From positions 1,482,501 through 1,546,500 of the forward strand of contig JAJGOT010000037.1 of NCBI GenBank assembly GCA_022457155.1: 64,000 bases of DNA, written 5' to 3'. Positions 11,225 to 23,302 of this stretch are shown here, piece after piece (positions within the stretch are counted from its first letter, which is position 1; every line of letters starts with the position of its first letter). The DNA is from Cladopsammia gracilis (taxonomy: Eukaryota > Cnidaria > Anthozoa > Scleractinia > Dendrophylliidae). The translations under genes were made by a program, and so were the position numbers. Below the pieces are notes generated by a model. That model ran no database searches. It was given only the letters and a program-made list of their open reading frames with translations, and was not told where the DNA came from.

Positions 11225-11929
11225 CTAAATAGCAAAATCAAAAGATTAAAGGTGACATCGGCTAATCATTTTACAAAGAAAGCGTGTCCCATCACCATTT
11301 CCTACCTTCTGTCCCGTTTTTATATCTTAGTCAACCCTATGAAAATGCACATAAACAGTGATAAAGCAAAATGTTATTGTATTACTATTATATTACAATT
11401 ATTATATTGTTAATTTAATTTATTGGCGTTAGATAATTACAATATTAGACCATTATCGTTAAAGCGTAAATAAATATAAAATATAAGGACCAAAGGACCA
11501 CATATAACCCACAATAACACAGCTAAAAATAAAAAAAAACCGTGAAGACCGCGATAAGTCTCACAAAAAGATGTCCCGTATACAGGTATCTGTGGACGCT
11601 TGAAATCCTGAACGACATCAATAAGACAAAAACCGGCCCCAACTGAATGAAAAACACAAACGAAAAACCTGCAGGGGAGGCGAACAAACAGACATTTGCG
11701 TCTTAGGCAGGTTTTATGAACAGATTAAAACAGACAAATAAAATAATTACACTGCTTAGGCAAAAGCACATATGAGCAATAACTCCTCGCAGGGAGATCT
11801 ACCAAAAAACTCGCCTTTTCAGGCCAAAATTTTTACAATCACTACACTTTAAGCAATTAAAAGCAGCATCTCAATAACGCGCCAGGCAGCAATACACATC
11901 ACAGGTAAGTCTAACACGTGGAAAAAATC

Positions 11930-12049
<120 letters not shown>

Positions 12050-12190
12050 ATTTTTATTTAAACTCGGTTAAAAATCTTCAGTTACACCAGTAGTATTTTT
12101 ATTACAATCATTTATAAAAATTAAAATAACTATGAAAACTGATTTACAAGCTAGATTGCCGAGTGGGAATCGAATGTTTCAAGTGCGCGG

Positions 12191-12235
<45 letters not shown>

Positions 12236-12519
12236 TTTTCAGGAAGAGAATTCCACAGTAAGGCACCGCTATAGCCAAAGCTACGTTTCAAATAATCGGT
12301 ACGCGGCTTGGGTAAGTTTAACTTACAGAAAGAATCACGCAGGTCATAGTCTGTGTGCCGCTCACTGAACAAATCATGCAAGTACACTGGGGCTAACCCG
12401 TTAAGGGATTTAAACATCATTATAGCTTTCTGCTTTCTTCTTCTTAATGATAGGTGATCCCACTTCAAAGTTTCAAGAAGCAGGCTTGAGTTTACCTCAC
12501 AGTTGGCTTGCAGAATAAA

Positions 12520-12565
<46 letters not shown>

Positions 12566-12858
12566 GAACTCAATCCATCCCAAACGGGGGCACAGTAATC
12601 GAAATGAGGTTGGATTAAGGCGTTATATATTTGTACTGCAGTGGACTGAGAAATGAGGGACCTAATGCGCCTCAGAGCACCTATTGCCGAGGATATCTTT
12701 CTGCATAGTTCTTTGATGTGATTAGACCATGAAAGTCGGTCATCAATAATTAAACCTAATGATTTGGCATGCTCAACTCTATAAATTGGATGGCCACCTA
12801 ATTGGCCACTACGACAAAACCACAGGCACAAAATATTCGCAATCACAGTCAATAACAA
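12050..12858 (-). pseudogene. CR1/L2-like LINE, 5'-truncated 3' end of reverse transcriptase ORF
   Basis: The minus frame carries the region after the RT palm of CR1/L2-type LINEs: AKSLGLIIDDRLSWSNHIKE, ISSAIGALRRIRSLIS, YNALIQPHFDYCAPVWDG, LQKLQNRAARFILQ and LLWNSLPENIRAI. The RT active site is absent, so this is a 5'-truncated copy of about 0.8 kb. The frame is open for 235 codons, suggesting fairly recent insertion. Its 3' tail is the AGT tract at 11931-12049. Confidence 0.85.
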
Positions 12859-12884
12859 CCTTTGTTTATTTTAAAACAATTGCG

Positions 12885-13140
12885 ACGCCGCGACAGGCAA
12901 CACCACACAGGCAAATAAAAAAAAAACCACACAGGAAAATACCGCCGCCACTTCAGGCAAAAACCACACAGGCAATTCACGCAGCTTCCAACGCCGCCTC
13001 AGGCAACACCACACAAACAAATTTACCCCACAGGTAATACTGCCACCACTTCAGGCAAAACCACACAGGCAATTTAAGTAATTTCCAACGCCGCCCAAGG
13101 CAATACGGTACATAAGCAAATTTTTTACCCCACAGGTAAG
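12885..13140. repeat. Degenerate repeat cluster (CCACACAGGCAA motif)
   Basis: Imperfect units built from CCACACAGGCAA, CTTCAGGCAAAACC and TTCCAACGCCGCC recur about four times. It lies inside the DIRS intron next to the LINE's truncated 5' side. Confidence 0.6.
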
Positions 13141-13341
13141 ACTAGCCGACTAGAAATTATCCCGCCGGACAGTCAAACAAATTCTAGATACTTTACTGCT
13201 CATGCAAAAATGTACAAGCACAACTTGGGGTATCTCGCCACTTCATGCAACTAAGGACAAACACGAAGAATTTAATTAGTCTGCGGCACGAAACGAGCTA
13301 AAGCCCCGAAAGGACTAAACGAAGGTGAGAACTTAACGTAC

Positions 13342-13518
13342 CTCATCCTGAACTTGTCCAGCGACAACTTGTTGTGCTTCCACCGCTGGGACAACTGCTG
13401 GGGCGACTGCTGGAACAAATGCTGGAACAACTGCCGGGGCAACCGCTTGAGGAGGGTTCACAACTTGTTGAACAACTTCAACCGGGACGGCTTGAGGTAC
13501 TTGTTCGGCATCAGCCAT
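13342..13518 (-). CDS. DIRS gag-like protein, exon 1 (Pro/Val/Ala-rich)
   Basis: ATG at 13518 opens 59 codons (MADAEQVPQAVPVEVVQQ...), made mostly of AVxPAV-type repeats, and ends GQVQDE at a clean donor GTACGT. Joining in frame to 11224 gives the zinc-knuckle gag. Low-complexity N-termini are common in such gags. The start is the only Met near the 5' end repeat of the element. Confidence 0.6.
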
Positions 13519-13567
13519 GAGGTCAGTCGGGTAGAACCTTGAACGCGCTTCGCTAAACTAGATTTTC

Positions 13568-13957
13568 GCTCGCGGCCTCAAGTTGAGTGACAGGGTGTGG
13601 CACAATGCAATCTATTATATAGCATATTCAAATAATCCCAAGGGAGTTGATTACCAATGCAAACTAAGTTTACATACTACATGTACTCTGAATGCCATTG
13701 TGCCATTCTAACAAAGGAGGCTTGAATAATTACACCCCGGTGAGGCTGAGCCTGCACATAAAAGAGTATTATGGTATTTTTCGAAGTGACCTATTGTGTG
13801 TTCGTATACAAATGTGCACTGTATGCAAATTGCCAAGAAGTTGAAGCATAGCACGTGCAGTTCGTGCTGAAAACAAAAGAAATTGGAAAAATCAGGCTTA
13901 CATCAAGCACCACCCAAACCTGCACTTTAAAGAGTATTATGATATTTTCATAGTTTC
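13568..13957. repeat. DIRS terminal repeat, right end
   Basis: 13568-13675 is a direct copy of 5735-5842. Beyond it, 13666-13792 (block X) and 13793 to about 13950 (block Y) are inverted copies of 5256-5373 and 5391-5566 in permuted order. This is the 5' side of the element. Confidence 0.75.
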
Positions 13958-14068
13958 TGGAGTGGGGAATTGAAGTAATAAAAAAAACCTTTTGAACACC
14001 TACAAGTAACAAACGTACGTATCTAATAAACATTTTTAGCTGAAACCTTATTTGTGGCTTTTATATAG

Positions 14069-17000
14069 GTCGCAATGTTTATCCCATCTACCCAAAAAAT
14101 CAAACCAAGTGAGAAGGTGCCACACAAGATTTACCAGGTGCCATACAGACCTGACTTCCTCGACTCTATTGTACGGCTTGAAATGGAGGGATCCATGTTT
14201 CAGGTCATGAAGCTATATCTTAATGAGATGGGGGAGATTCTGACTGGTTTCTGTGAAGGTGCTTTAACCAGCACAGAGGCGCTGGAAGAACTGCGAGGTT
14301 TTGACCTCATTGTTTACGACGGTCCTATGGCAATGTGCGCTCCGTTGGTTGGTGAACTTCTTGGTATTCCACGAGTGGAGATTTTGATTTCCGCACCAAA
14401 TGTCCCATTTGGTTTTAACCACATGATTCCAATGCCTGTCTCGTATATTCCACAGCATATGCAGGGATTCACTGATGAAATGTCATTTAAAGAACGAGCG
14501 ATAAATTTGGTTGCATACCTTGGTGGTAGACTATTCATGTACCTTGCATTTAGCAGTACATTGAATAGTCTAAAGGCTAAGCACAACATAAAACCTGAAA
14601 GAAGCTATCAGGAAGCTCATGGTGATGCTGAACTGGTTATAATTGCGGCGAATTTTGCGTTGGAATATCCACAACCTCTGTTACCAGGTATGATATGCCC
14701 AGAAATGAAGGCAAGTATGGTTTAACGAGTACTTCATATTTGACAGAGTTGTTTGTCGTTTTCATATTACTTCATATGTGACAGGATTTCGTGTGTTTTT
14801 GTGAATTTTTATAGGCGAGGACACTTTGTGATGCCTGAAGTAGCGTGGCCTCCATACGCGTGCATTTCTGGACATACCCTTGCACCAAAAACCTGGTTAA
14901 AAGCCTGGCAAGCCTGGTAAACCCAGGTTGAACCAGACTCACCAGGCTTTTGAGCTGAAGAAAGCGAAATTAAAAGCCTAGTTTTCCTGGTTACTCTGGT
15001 TGAAATTCACCAAAAAAGCCTGGTAAGCTGGGTTTAGGCCAAAAAAGCGGAACCAGGAAAGGTAGGTAAACCCAGTTAAACCAGGCTTTCCTGGTAAGCC
15101 TGGTTGTAAACCATCACCTGAAAAACCTGACAAGCCTGGTTCAACCAGTCTTTCCTGGTAAACCTGGTTAAAAATCAACAACTGAAAAGCCTGGCAAGCC
15201 TGGTTTATATGGGAAAAGACTAAAAATATGGGTTTATAAAAAGAGAACATTTGACAATTTTTAAAGCTATTCAAAATAAAAGGAAGAAAGATTCCAAGCA
15301 TGTTCTTTGAACAATTTTTATTGTTTACATTCCTGCAACTAAATGCGAACAAGTAGAAACATTAATGTTTGCAATTTGTCTTCACAACCACATTTGGAAA
15401 AAAGATTGATTGGCATTCAGGTAAAATGAAGCCTTGAAAGGTTTACAGTGTATCTACTTGGTTATTTTGTGTTATTTCTTATCTGCATTTGCTGTCAGTC
15501 TGATTACCCTGCTTGGATGATCTGGAACTCAATTTTCTTTTCATAAATGCAACTGAAACAAATGTGACAAACCATATTTAAAATATTGTTTAGGGATAAT
15601 TATGTTTGTGTTGCAGTAGGTTTAAAAGATCTAAATTGTGATAATAACCTCTGATTTTGATACCATGAAGCTATATTATTATTTTTTTTTTTGCGGGAGT
15701 TAAATTTTGTGGATGGGCGATTTTTTGCGTTGTGCAGGAACTAAGTTTTTGCGATTGGAAAAGACAGTTTTTCTTCTAACTGGAAATATGTTTTTGCGAT
15801 TTCCAGAAAGTCGCGGCCAACTGGAATTACAACATTTTCGTTTTTTATTTGAGTACATTCAATCGAAATACAGTGGAACCTCGATTGAACTAACCGCTAT
15901 ATAACCAAGTCCTCGGTATAACGAACGATATTGTTCAGCCCGGCAAAATTACAAGTAAAATGTATGGAACAGAACCTCGATATAACGAACCTCGATGTAA
16001 CGAAATCCTCGTTATCACGAACACAGTCCGGCAGCCCAAACATAAAATCTACCCCGATATAACGAACAAATGTCAACACGCGACAAAAGATGAATGCGGA
16101 ACAGACTGCAACAGTGTGTGCTACAGGGCAAACTGAAAGTATAACATGTACAGTTTTCCAGTGCCGTAGTTATAGTGTACAATATATTGTAGCTTCATCC
16201 AGGCATTAAAGTACAAATGTTATTTGTTCAGATCCGGAAATACGTAACACCGTTACAAAACAATTATTAACTATACGTCGATATAACGAACATTTTGGTT
16301 GTTTTTCCGAAAATTCCTAACGAGGTTTTCGATATAACGAACCCTCGATATAACGAACCAATTACCCCAGTTCCTTGGCACTTCATTAAATCGAGGTTCC
16401 ACTGTACAGGTGAAACAACATGCAGATGTTAATAAAAACACGCGTTAATCAGTGTCACTCTTTTACAATTATACCTGAGCGTAGGAGAGGTTTTAAGTGA
16501 ATCCACAACAACAAGACTTTTCGTTGGGTGTAAAAAGCGATGCTTGTATATAATTTCGACAGTGAAGTAAATTTTTGCGGAAAAAAATTGCGGGAATATT
16601 TTTTTGCGGGAACATTTTTCGGCGATTGTAAAAAAAAAACCCGCAAAAATCGCAAAATTGACGAGTAACACTGAGGATGTTCCAATAAAGTTCACCACTG
16701 TCAGAGGCTTTTTAGGGTATTACGCCAGAAAAATATGCTGTAAATATCACTTTTGAGAAGGAATTAGTACCTCTTAGGGGTAAAACGTCATGTGAGCCAC
16801 ACCCACGAAACAGATTTCTGGTACCTTTTAGTGATCCTTTTGAAAATTGCGACGATCGCTCCGTCAGTTTTATGTGGACGTGGGGTTCTCCCACCCCCCG
16901 GAGAGAGGTGCAGTCGAGCTGTCTGTGGCTTAGAATGATGATGACTGATGATGATGATAATATAATGAAACAGTCAAAATTCCTCTAGCCAACTTAAATG

Positions 17001-18903
17001 TTTTGTTGTCGGGAGGAAGAGGGGATAGTTATGTTCCATAATACATAATACTATATAAGTATACCTCGTTCATGGAATATTTATCGACAGTCAGCATAAT
17101 TCAACCAAGCATTAGAACTCTAGCAGTTTCTACTTTTAGTGAGTTACGGCAAACCATCCTGTTTAAAATACCGTATAGTTTTTTTTTATTAGTGAAATGT
17201 AGTTCTTAGATTAGTGTAATAACCTCGTCTTGCAAACCGGCAAAAACCCTACACATTGTTTGCACCTTTTGTGATTGGCCACAAGTTTAATATATCCATT
17301 ATTTTTTCTTTATGTTATTTCTTTAATCGTATGTTCAGGAAATTGGAGGTTATAAGATGAAGCAAGGGAGCGTGGGTTAAATATACAAAAACGAATTATT
17401 TGTAGCTGTACTTTGATACTGAGATATTTTGGGGATTTCATTCCACAGGCCAAGTGATGGTTGGACCCCTGAATGTCAGAGATGTTAGACCTCTCTCCCC
17501 TGATTTGGATGAATTTGTTAGCAATTCAGGGGGACATGGTTTTCTCATTGTTTCCTTTGGATCGAATGTGGCTTCTATCCTTCCTCAAGCAGTTGTAGAC
17601 ATGTTGGCAACAGCTTTTGGAAAGCTTAAACAGCGAGTTGTGTGGAGACTTAAAGGTAACTGTCGATGCTTAGAGAAACTTGTTGAATACCTTTATATAT
17701 ACATGTACTTTAAAGTTGGAAACATTTAAGCTTAAATACTAGCCCTCCTACTTGCGAATCAATCTTTACTCTGATGAATATCGGCTTTCTTGAACTTTTT
17801 AGTAATTACTGGCCTTGCTTTGCACCTGTGCCAATGATTTTAATGTCTAGAGTCCTTTCTTCCAGGTTACATCCCTTCATTCCTTGGTAAAAACATCAAA
17901 GTAATGGACTGGTTACCGCAGAATGATCTTTTGGCTCATAGGGATGTCAAGGCTTTTGTCTCCCATGTGGGTCACAATAGCCTATATGAGTCTGCATATC
18001 ATGGAGTTCCTTTGGTGTCTTTTCCCTTATTCGCAGATCAGTATGCTAATGCAAAGAAAGCGGAACATGTTGGTTTGGGTTTAACCGTTTATCATAAAAG
18101 TACTAATGCCCAACAACTGTTTGAAACAATTGAGCTGGTTGTCAGTGAACCAAGGTATTGTTTTTGTTCTCATTTCTTTCAAATGCGTTCTTGATGAACA
18201 TTAATTAATGGTGTTGTACGAAAAGCAAGATTGTTCTTTTTCTTGCAATGCCCAGCACAAAGGTGTTCTGAACTGCTATTGTTGATGTTTAGACGTACTT
18301 TGGAAATATAATGTTATTTTTACCCCAAAACACTTTACGTCAGGCGCTATGTCACACTCATTAATTTTCTTTGAAACTTATAGTCATGTAGTGTCACCGT
18401 TTTGGAAGCCTTGTATGAGTCGTTGTAAGGTGCACGAAGATCACATCGTGTTACTCCCTAGAGCGATAACAATCAAAAGTCAAGAATAATTTCATTTTTG
18501 TTAAATACTTAACACAACCGTCAAAGTATATGTACACGTCTCAAGTTTTGACTCACACTAGAAATTTCTGCGATCCCTTAGTGGGGAGTGCATGATAATA
18601 GTTTTAGTATTTATTTTCAGATTCAAACATAATGCAATGCATATATCCAGTCTGTTAAAAGACCGTCGACGCACTCCTCTTCAAGAAGCCTGTGATTGGA
18701 TAGAGTATGTACTCAGACATGGTGGAGCTCAGCATCTCAGGCCACAAGTGTTTCATATCCCTTGGTATCAGTACTACTTGCTAGACATCATGGCTTTCCT
18801 TGTTGCAGTGGTGATTTTGGTTGTCATGGTGATAAGGTTGACATGTAGATGTCTATGTCGCCTGTGCTGTAAAAGGGGAGGAAGCAAAAGTAAGAAGGAT
18901 TGA
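14069..18903 (+). CDS. UDP-glucuronosyltransferase, four exons, first exon not found
   Basis: Family 1 glycosyltransferase that moves a sugar from a UDP-sugar to small lipophilic acceptors in the ER lumen. Exons: 14069-14687, 17449-17655, 17866-18154 and 18621-18903; each has an AG acceptor, and the first three have GT donors in matching phase. The product is 465 residues without the N-terminus. Exon 2 (first listed) starts VAMFIPSTQKI and holds the acceptor-binding half. The next exons hold GGHGFLIVSFGSNVASIL, MDWLPQNDLLAHRDVKAFVS and the donor-binding signature HVGHNSLYESAYHGVPLVS then FPLFADQYANAKKAEHVG. The last exon has a membrane helix (LLDIMAFLVAVVILVVMVI) and a cytosolic tail ending KSKKD, a KxKxx ER-retrieval signal. 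Usual length is about 520, so one exon with the signal peptide and catalytic His is missing. It should lie upstream, where the DIRS element sits. Confidence 0.9.
14875..15215. repeat. Degenerate minisatellite of AAGCCTGG/CCAGGCTT units
   Basis: Short units in both orientations (AAGCCTGGTAA, ACCAGGCTTT, CCTGGTAAGCCTGGTT) recur more than fifteen times with variable spacing, so the tract can form many small hairpins. It lies in the first visible UGT intron. Confidence 0.8.
15871..16404. mobile_element. pogo/Tigger-like MITE, TA target duplication
   Basis: TIR CAGTGGAACCTCGATT at 15871 and its complement AATCGAGGTTCCACTG ending at 16404, flanked by TA (15869-15870, 16405-16406). The interior is full of TATAACGAAC motifs. 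Ends CAGTGGAACC with TA duplication are typical of the pogo/Tigger group. 534 bp, no coding. Confidence 0.85.
16700..16920. repeat. Dispersed repeat, copy 1
   Basis: Shares ordered blocks with 21547-21720: TTTAGGGTATT, AAAAATATG, TTCTGGTACCTTTTAG and a C-rich end (CTCCCACCCCCCGG here, CCTCCCCCCGG there). Confidence 0.6.
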
Positions 18904-19004
18904 AACAACAGAACCAAAAGGAGCTTTTCGTGAAACATAATTTCAGATCTTAATTTTGTTCTGTGAAAACAGTGGTAAAAATTTCATGTTGATCTGACAT
19001 GGAG

Positions 19005-19010
19005 AATAAA
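19005..19010 (+). promoter_or_regulatory. Candidate polyadenylation signal of UGT gene
   Basis: AATAAA 102 bp after the TGA stop at 18901-18903; the first such hexamer downstream of the UGT stop. Confidence 0.6.
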
Positions 19011-19182
19011 AGCCGACAAGAACAACAACTCTTCGAGTAGTGAAGTCGTGCTTTAAGAAGCTTTAATGGTCTTGTAAGTGCCCCTATGGTACGAGAATTA
19101 ATTCAATATATTGTTATGATTTGTTTTACATGTACAGGCGAATAATTGTTTACAACTTTTGCCATATCAGTCGGATATACGC

Positions 19183-19347
19183 TAGCCTGTTCCAGGCGCT
19201 CAGATAGTGGGGAAAGCGCGAATAAATTGGTGAAGGCGCAAAGAAAAGCGAGCGAATAAAATGCGGGATTTCTTTCCGCTCGCTTTTCTTCGCGTCTTCC
19301 CCAACTATTCGCGCTTTCCCCACTATCTGAACACCTGGAACAGGCTA
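19183..19347. mobile_element. Foldback MITE with 9-bp target duplication (Mutator-like)
   Basis: The near-palindrome begins TAGCCTGTTCCAGGCG and ends CACCTGGAACAGGCTA. Arms continue through GATAGTGGGGAAAGCGCGAA and AAGAAAAGCGAGCG. GATATACGC flanks it exactly on both sides (19174-19182, 19348-19356). A 9-bp duplication with long TIRs fits Mutator-like elements. Confidence 0.85.
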
Positions 19348-19356
19348 GATATACGC

Positions 19357-20488
19357 CTCATTTATTAATGAAGCAACAAAAAAAATCAACTCTGAATATT
19401 GAAAGGACATAACACAATTTAAGCTTTCTCTGGAAATTTGAGCCCGATATACTGGATACTCCTTGACATGATTTAATGCTGTTTTCAAAACTCGAAATTG
19501 TACAACGCATCTATGGCTCTTTAGCGTTTTTGCCACCCAGAACACATCAGGGATGGCCCTTATGGGCCACCGTAGTTTACAGTAGTACGTAGCTAATGAA
19601 ACATCAATATGGGTACCGTGGAGAACAAAAGTACCGTTGTCATCCTCATTATTACTGTTCTCCGAAAACAAGGAACTATGAAGCCGCTAAATGGCTAAGA
19701 TGTCTTGTAAAATTTGTTACGTTAACTATGTAACTGCATGAGCTTACAATTAAAATTTGGAATAAAATTTTGAATATTATTTTCCTTTTTTGGTTTCTTA
19801 CATCGTAAAAATAAAATAGAACTTTTCATCTGACTCGTGCAGGATTTCCGTCACGCCATAATTATGTGATGGACCTGATTCCGTGACAAAATGTCACAGT
19901 AGATCGATTGCCAGAAATCCGTACCCACAATCCCTGTTTAGTGAAGGGGCACAGAACCTGTATAGTCTCACGGCTCTGATCTGGTCTACGTCTCGTGATC
20001 GGAAGTTATCCTCTGTGGAGATGACCTTATTATGTCTACAAGAGGATCAGGTATCAACATTTTATTCTTAGAGTAAGCATGAATTTCATAAATTGCCGTC
20101 AGACGATGGATTTTGCAGAGATTTGCAAGCAAAATAGGGCAATGTGCAATCCTCGACCTAAAAGGCAAACTGTTTCTGCTATGGATACTAAATTGGCGCG
20201 GTAGCCTATGTGTAGTTAGCACGTTGAATATTCTAACTGAGGATAGAATGCATATTAAGTCTGATAAATGATTTAATACGATATACTTAAGATTCAAATC
20301 GTATCGTGTGATAAATCAAAACTACAAGTTGCTTACCATAACGATACATCGTAGCCGGAATTGTCACACGAGCGATGTCGTTTACGAATTTGGCATAACG
20401 CGAGAAGTGCGTGTTACTAAAGCTGCATGCGACCCGACAGTCGTAAGGAAGAGATGTACCGTCTATATTGGTACAGGTTAACTTTTCT
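19357..20488. other. No gene recognised
   Basis: A 108-codon open frame on the minus strand (19345-19671) is not recognised and overlaps the MITE end; probably chance. Otherwise nothing supported. Confidence 0.4.
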
Positions 20489-20493
20489 GGTCC

Positions 20494-20609
20494 CGGTTGT
20501 TCAAAAGGTGGAAAGTGCTATCCACCGGATATCACTATCCATCGGATAGGCATTGGCAAAACCAATTACTTTATCCACTGGATATCGCTATCTAGCTTTT
20601 GAACAACCG
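20494..20609. mobile_element. Small MITE, probable 5-bp duplication GGTCC
   Basis: Ends CGGTTGTTCAAAAGGTGG and AGCTTTTGAACAACCG form the TIR. GGTCC lies at 20489-20493 and 20610-20614. The interior has repeated ATCCACYGGATATCRCTATC motifs. Confidence 0.7.
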
Positions 20610-20644
20610 GGTCCTGCTGTAAATCATCTCCGCCTTCGCGGTAA

Positions 20645-20766
20645 ATACAATACAATACAATACAATACAATACAATACAATACAATACAATACAATACAA
20701 TACAATACAATACAATACAATACAATACAATACAATACAATACAATACAATACAATACAATACAAT
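20645..20766. repeat. (ATACA)n pentanucleotide microsatellite, about 24 copies
   Basis: A perfect run. The long open frames it creates on both strands are not genes. Confidence 0.97.
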
Positions 20767-21546
20767 TAAATACTTTATTTAACGTGGAAGGTACACTTAT
20801 TACTAACAATTAATATTTCTATTTTACCGACGATGGCGTTGGATTCAACGCGAGTGTTCCTCTTTGCCATATTAAGCAGAGCAAGAATTCGAAAGAGCTC
20901 TCGAAAAGAAAAAAAAAAAAACGTTTCATCCAGAAGTGTTCTTTCCAAAAGCTGTGTACCTGGTGCACGGCATTAATTGAAGGGCTTCTGTTTATCCGGC
21001 TTCAAACCAATGATGGTTTCTTGGATACCGTGGCCCAACGGGTTGTCTACGATTCTGACGCAAAATCAACATGTTCTCGAATGTTCGAAAGAGCTACATA
21101 TTAGGGGAAGCGAATGGTCTTTCAAACATTATCGGTTTCGAAAAATGTTTTTAGAATTTCACGGGTCTCCCAGTTGAGCAGTTGAGCAGTTCTTCACGTC
21201 TCGGTGTCGCGATTTTCTCATGAAGCCGTTTAAGAGTCTCGCGTGTTAAAAAGCTTTGGTCCCGCAGGAAAAAAAAATATGCTAGTCTCGCCGTCTCCCA
21301 AAGTCTTGACTATTACCATACGTCACTCCGTTTATTTAATACGCGAATATGTACGACGCATCAGAAGGAAGAGGGACTTTTTAATCCCAAAGCGCATTCT
21401 AAACTAAACTAAACAAACAAGAATCGAAAAAAAATAACACGATCTCGCAAGTCCGGCTGTTTATCTCAACTCGCACCAATGCGAACACACTTTAAATTTA
21501 GTCATTTGAATTTATTTCAAATACCGTTAGAATTATCACGGCTACC
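20767..21546. other. No gene seen
   Basis: Nothing supported; A-rich tracts and a short CAGTTGAG tandem near 21175-21190. Confidence 0.4.
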
Positions 21547-21720
21547 TCTAAGTTTAGGGTATTGAGCCGAAAAATATGACAGAATATGACATGTGTTGTT
21601 TTAGAATTGGTACATTCTGGTACCTTTTAGGGTGTTTTTCGAAAATGTCTGGCGAGCATCCCCGTCATTTTTAGATGGGAGTCCTCCCCCCGGATCCTTA
21701 CCATGCCACATAAGTAAAGG
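21547..21720. repeat. Dispersed repeat, copy 2
   Basis: Diverged second copy of the repeat at 16700-16920, same orientation, with shared TTCTGGTACCTTTTAG. Confidence 0.6.
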
Positions 21721-22248
21721 CCGTGTTTTGAATAGCCTGCGCGCTTGGAAATCGGATATGTCTGCGCGCAGGCTATGTTTTGAAGTGTCTTCTCTCGATA
21801 ACGTGAATATCAATAATCATAATCAATAAACTTCATTTAAGTGCAATTCTACCAGCTGTCCACACAAGTGGACAAATTGGGACACTATTAAAAAGCTTTA
21901 AAAAAGAAATCCGATAAACTTGTACCGTCTATATCGCGAAACGGTGGTGTCGTGTTCGATTTTACGATGACGCGAACAGCGCGTGACAAAAGTTGGATGC
22001 GCGACAGTCGTACGCGAGTTGTACCGTTCAAATTAACCTTCAGATCAGACAGATTTCACTCCACATTGTGTTTCTCCGCTCAAGTGTAAAATAGTCCTTT
22101 GTTGCCGTGTTTAAGTTATCCTCACCAAATAAATGAAAGGTCGACGTGTTTCGACGTAAGTGTCCTCTCGATGACGTACTACAATCCATAAATAGAAATC
22201 AACGACTTATGAAGTTGCCCCTTTGACGTCTTTGACGTATGGAAAGTT

Positions 22249-22295
22249 TAAGGGGGAGGGGGGGTGGAGGGGAGGAGGGGGGGGGGGGTAGGTGG
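22249..22295. repeat. G-rich tract
   Basis: Runs of G up to 13 long separated by A/T (GGGGGAGGGGGGG type); potential G-quadruplex. The rest of 21721-22891 shows no gene. Confidence 0.7.
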
Positions 22296-22891
22296 AGGAA
22301 AGGTATGGACGAATCTCATACAAAGTTAACCTCGTTTATACGTACAATTTTGCTTGAAAATTGTTCGTTTATTGTTTTGCATATTTTTGTCCAATCGTTA
22401 TTTTCTATTGTTGTGTTGGGGTTAAATAAAACAATGAAATAATCAATGACGTCATTCACGAGAACCCGCTTAAGACGGACACACTTTCAAAACGAACAGT
22501 TTCCGTGGTCCCTTCGGTTAGTTCAGTATATATCCGAGTTAACAAGGGTTCGACTGTACACAGTACCTATACCTGCACATGCAAAAGTAACTGCATGGTA
22601 ACCCGAGTCCTGTTTTGTTTCCTTGAATTTGGGTTTGTCGACAGTAACGTTTAGGTGTTTTTCTGATTTACGCAGGGTCATGGAGGACGGATTCATCATC
22701 TTCATTGCAACTGAAACGTTAGTCAATCTGCAAATCTAATGACACAAAATGTGGAATTGTCGAAAGCCGAACTGTGACTATAAGTTTTTGGAATATGAGA
22801 ATTAAGCTACATATAACAGCTGCCAAAACACTAAAAAAAATCATTTAAAAAACCCAAATGTTAATATAATTATCAGTGAATATGAGAATTA

Positions 22892-23302
22892 GGCCCCGTC
22901 CACACTAATGCGTTTTCATTTGAAAACGCATACTTTTTTATGCGTTTTTACCGATCGTCCACACTAAAACGATCAAAAACGGAGAATGAAATCGATGAAA
23001 ACGGAGGTTTTCGAAAACGCTTTTCAAAGTGGAGACTTTCGAAAACGCAGGTCTATCGTTTTAGTGTGAACGACAAAAACGGAGCTTTTCAAAAACGCTT
23101 ACGTCACAACTTGTAACGCATAGCATTGCTGACGCTATTGGAGCATGCGTATTGAACAGAAAAACGTCCAAGCAGAGCCTGGTGACGAAAACGCATCTTT
23201 GGATCATCGTTTTTCAGCTCCTAGTGTGGACGAAAATCTTTTTATCCGTTTTCGGAGAACCAAAAACGGAGGTTTTGAAAAACGCATAGTGCGGACGGGG
23301 CC
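22892..23302. mobile_element. PIF/Harbinger-like MITE, TTA target duplication
   Basis: Starts GGCCCCGTCCACACTA and ends TAGTGCGGACGGGGCC, flanked by TTA (22889-22891, 23303-23305). The interior consists of inverted AAAACGCAT/ATGCGTTTT words. A 3-bp TTA/TAA duplication and GGSCC ends are typical of PIF/Harbinger MITEs. 411 bp, no coding. Confidence 0.85.

Larger units (their letters stand above)
14688..17448 (+). other. UGT intron with minisatellite and MITEs
   Basis: Phase-1 intron of 2761 bp from GTATGA to TTCCACAG. It contains the CCTGG minisatellite, a pogo-like MITE inside TTTTTGCGGG-rich repeat sequence (15680-15870 and 16407-16690), and a dispersed repeat at 16700-16920. Confidence 0.8.

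Noticed and set aside
19345..19671. 108-codon frame on the minus strand
   Set aside because: Unrecognised, overlaps the end of a MITE, no splice or start context; not enough support.
20553..20813. Open frames on both strands across the ATACA repeat
   Set aside because: Pentanucleotide repeats leave frames open; the peptides are pure repeat.
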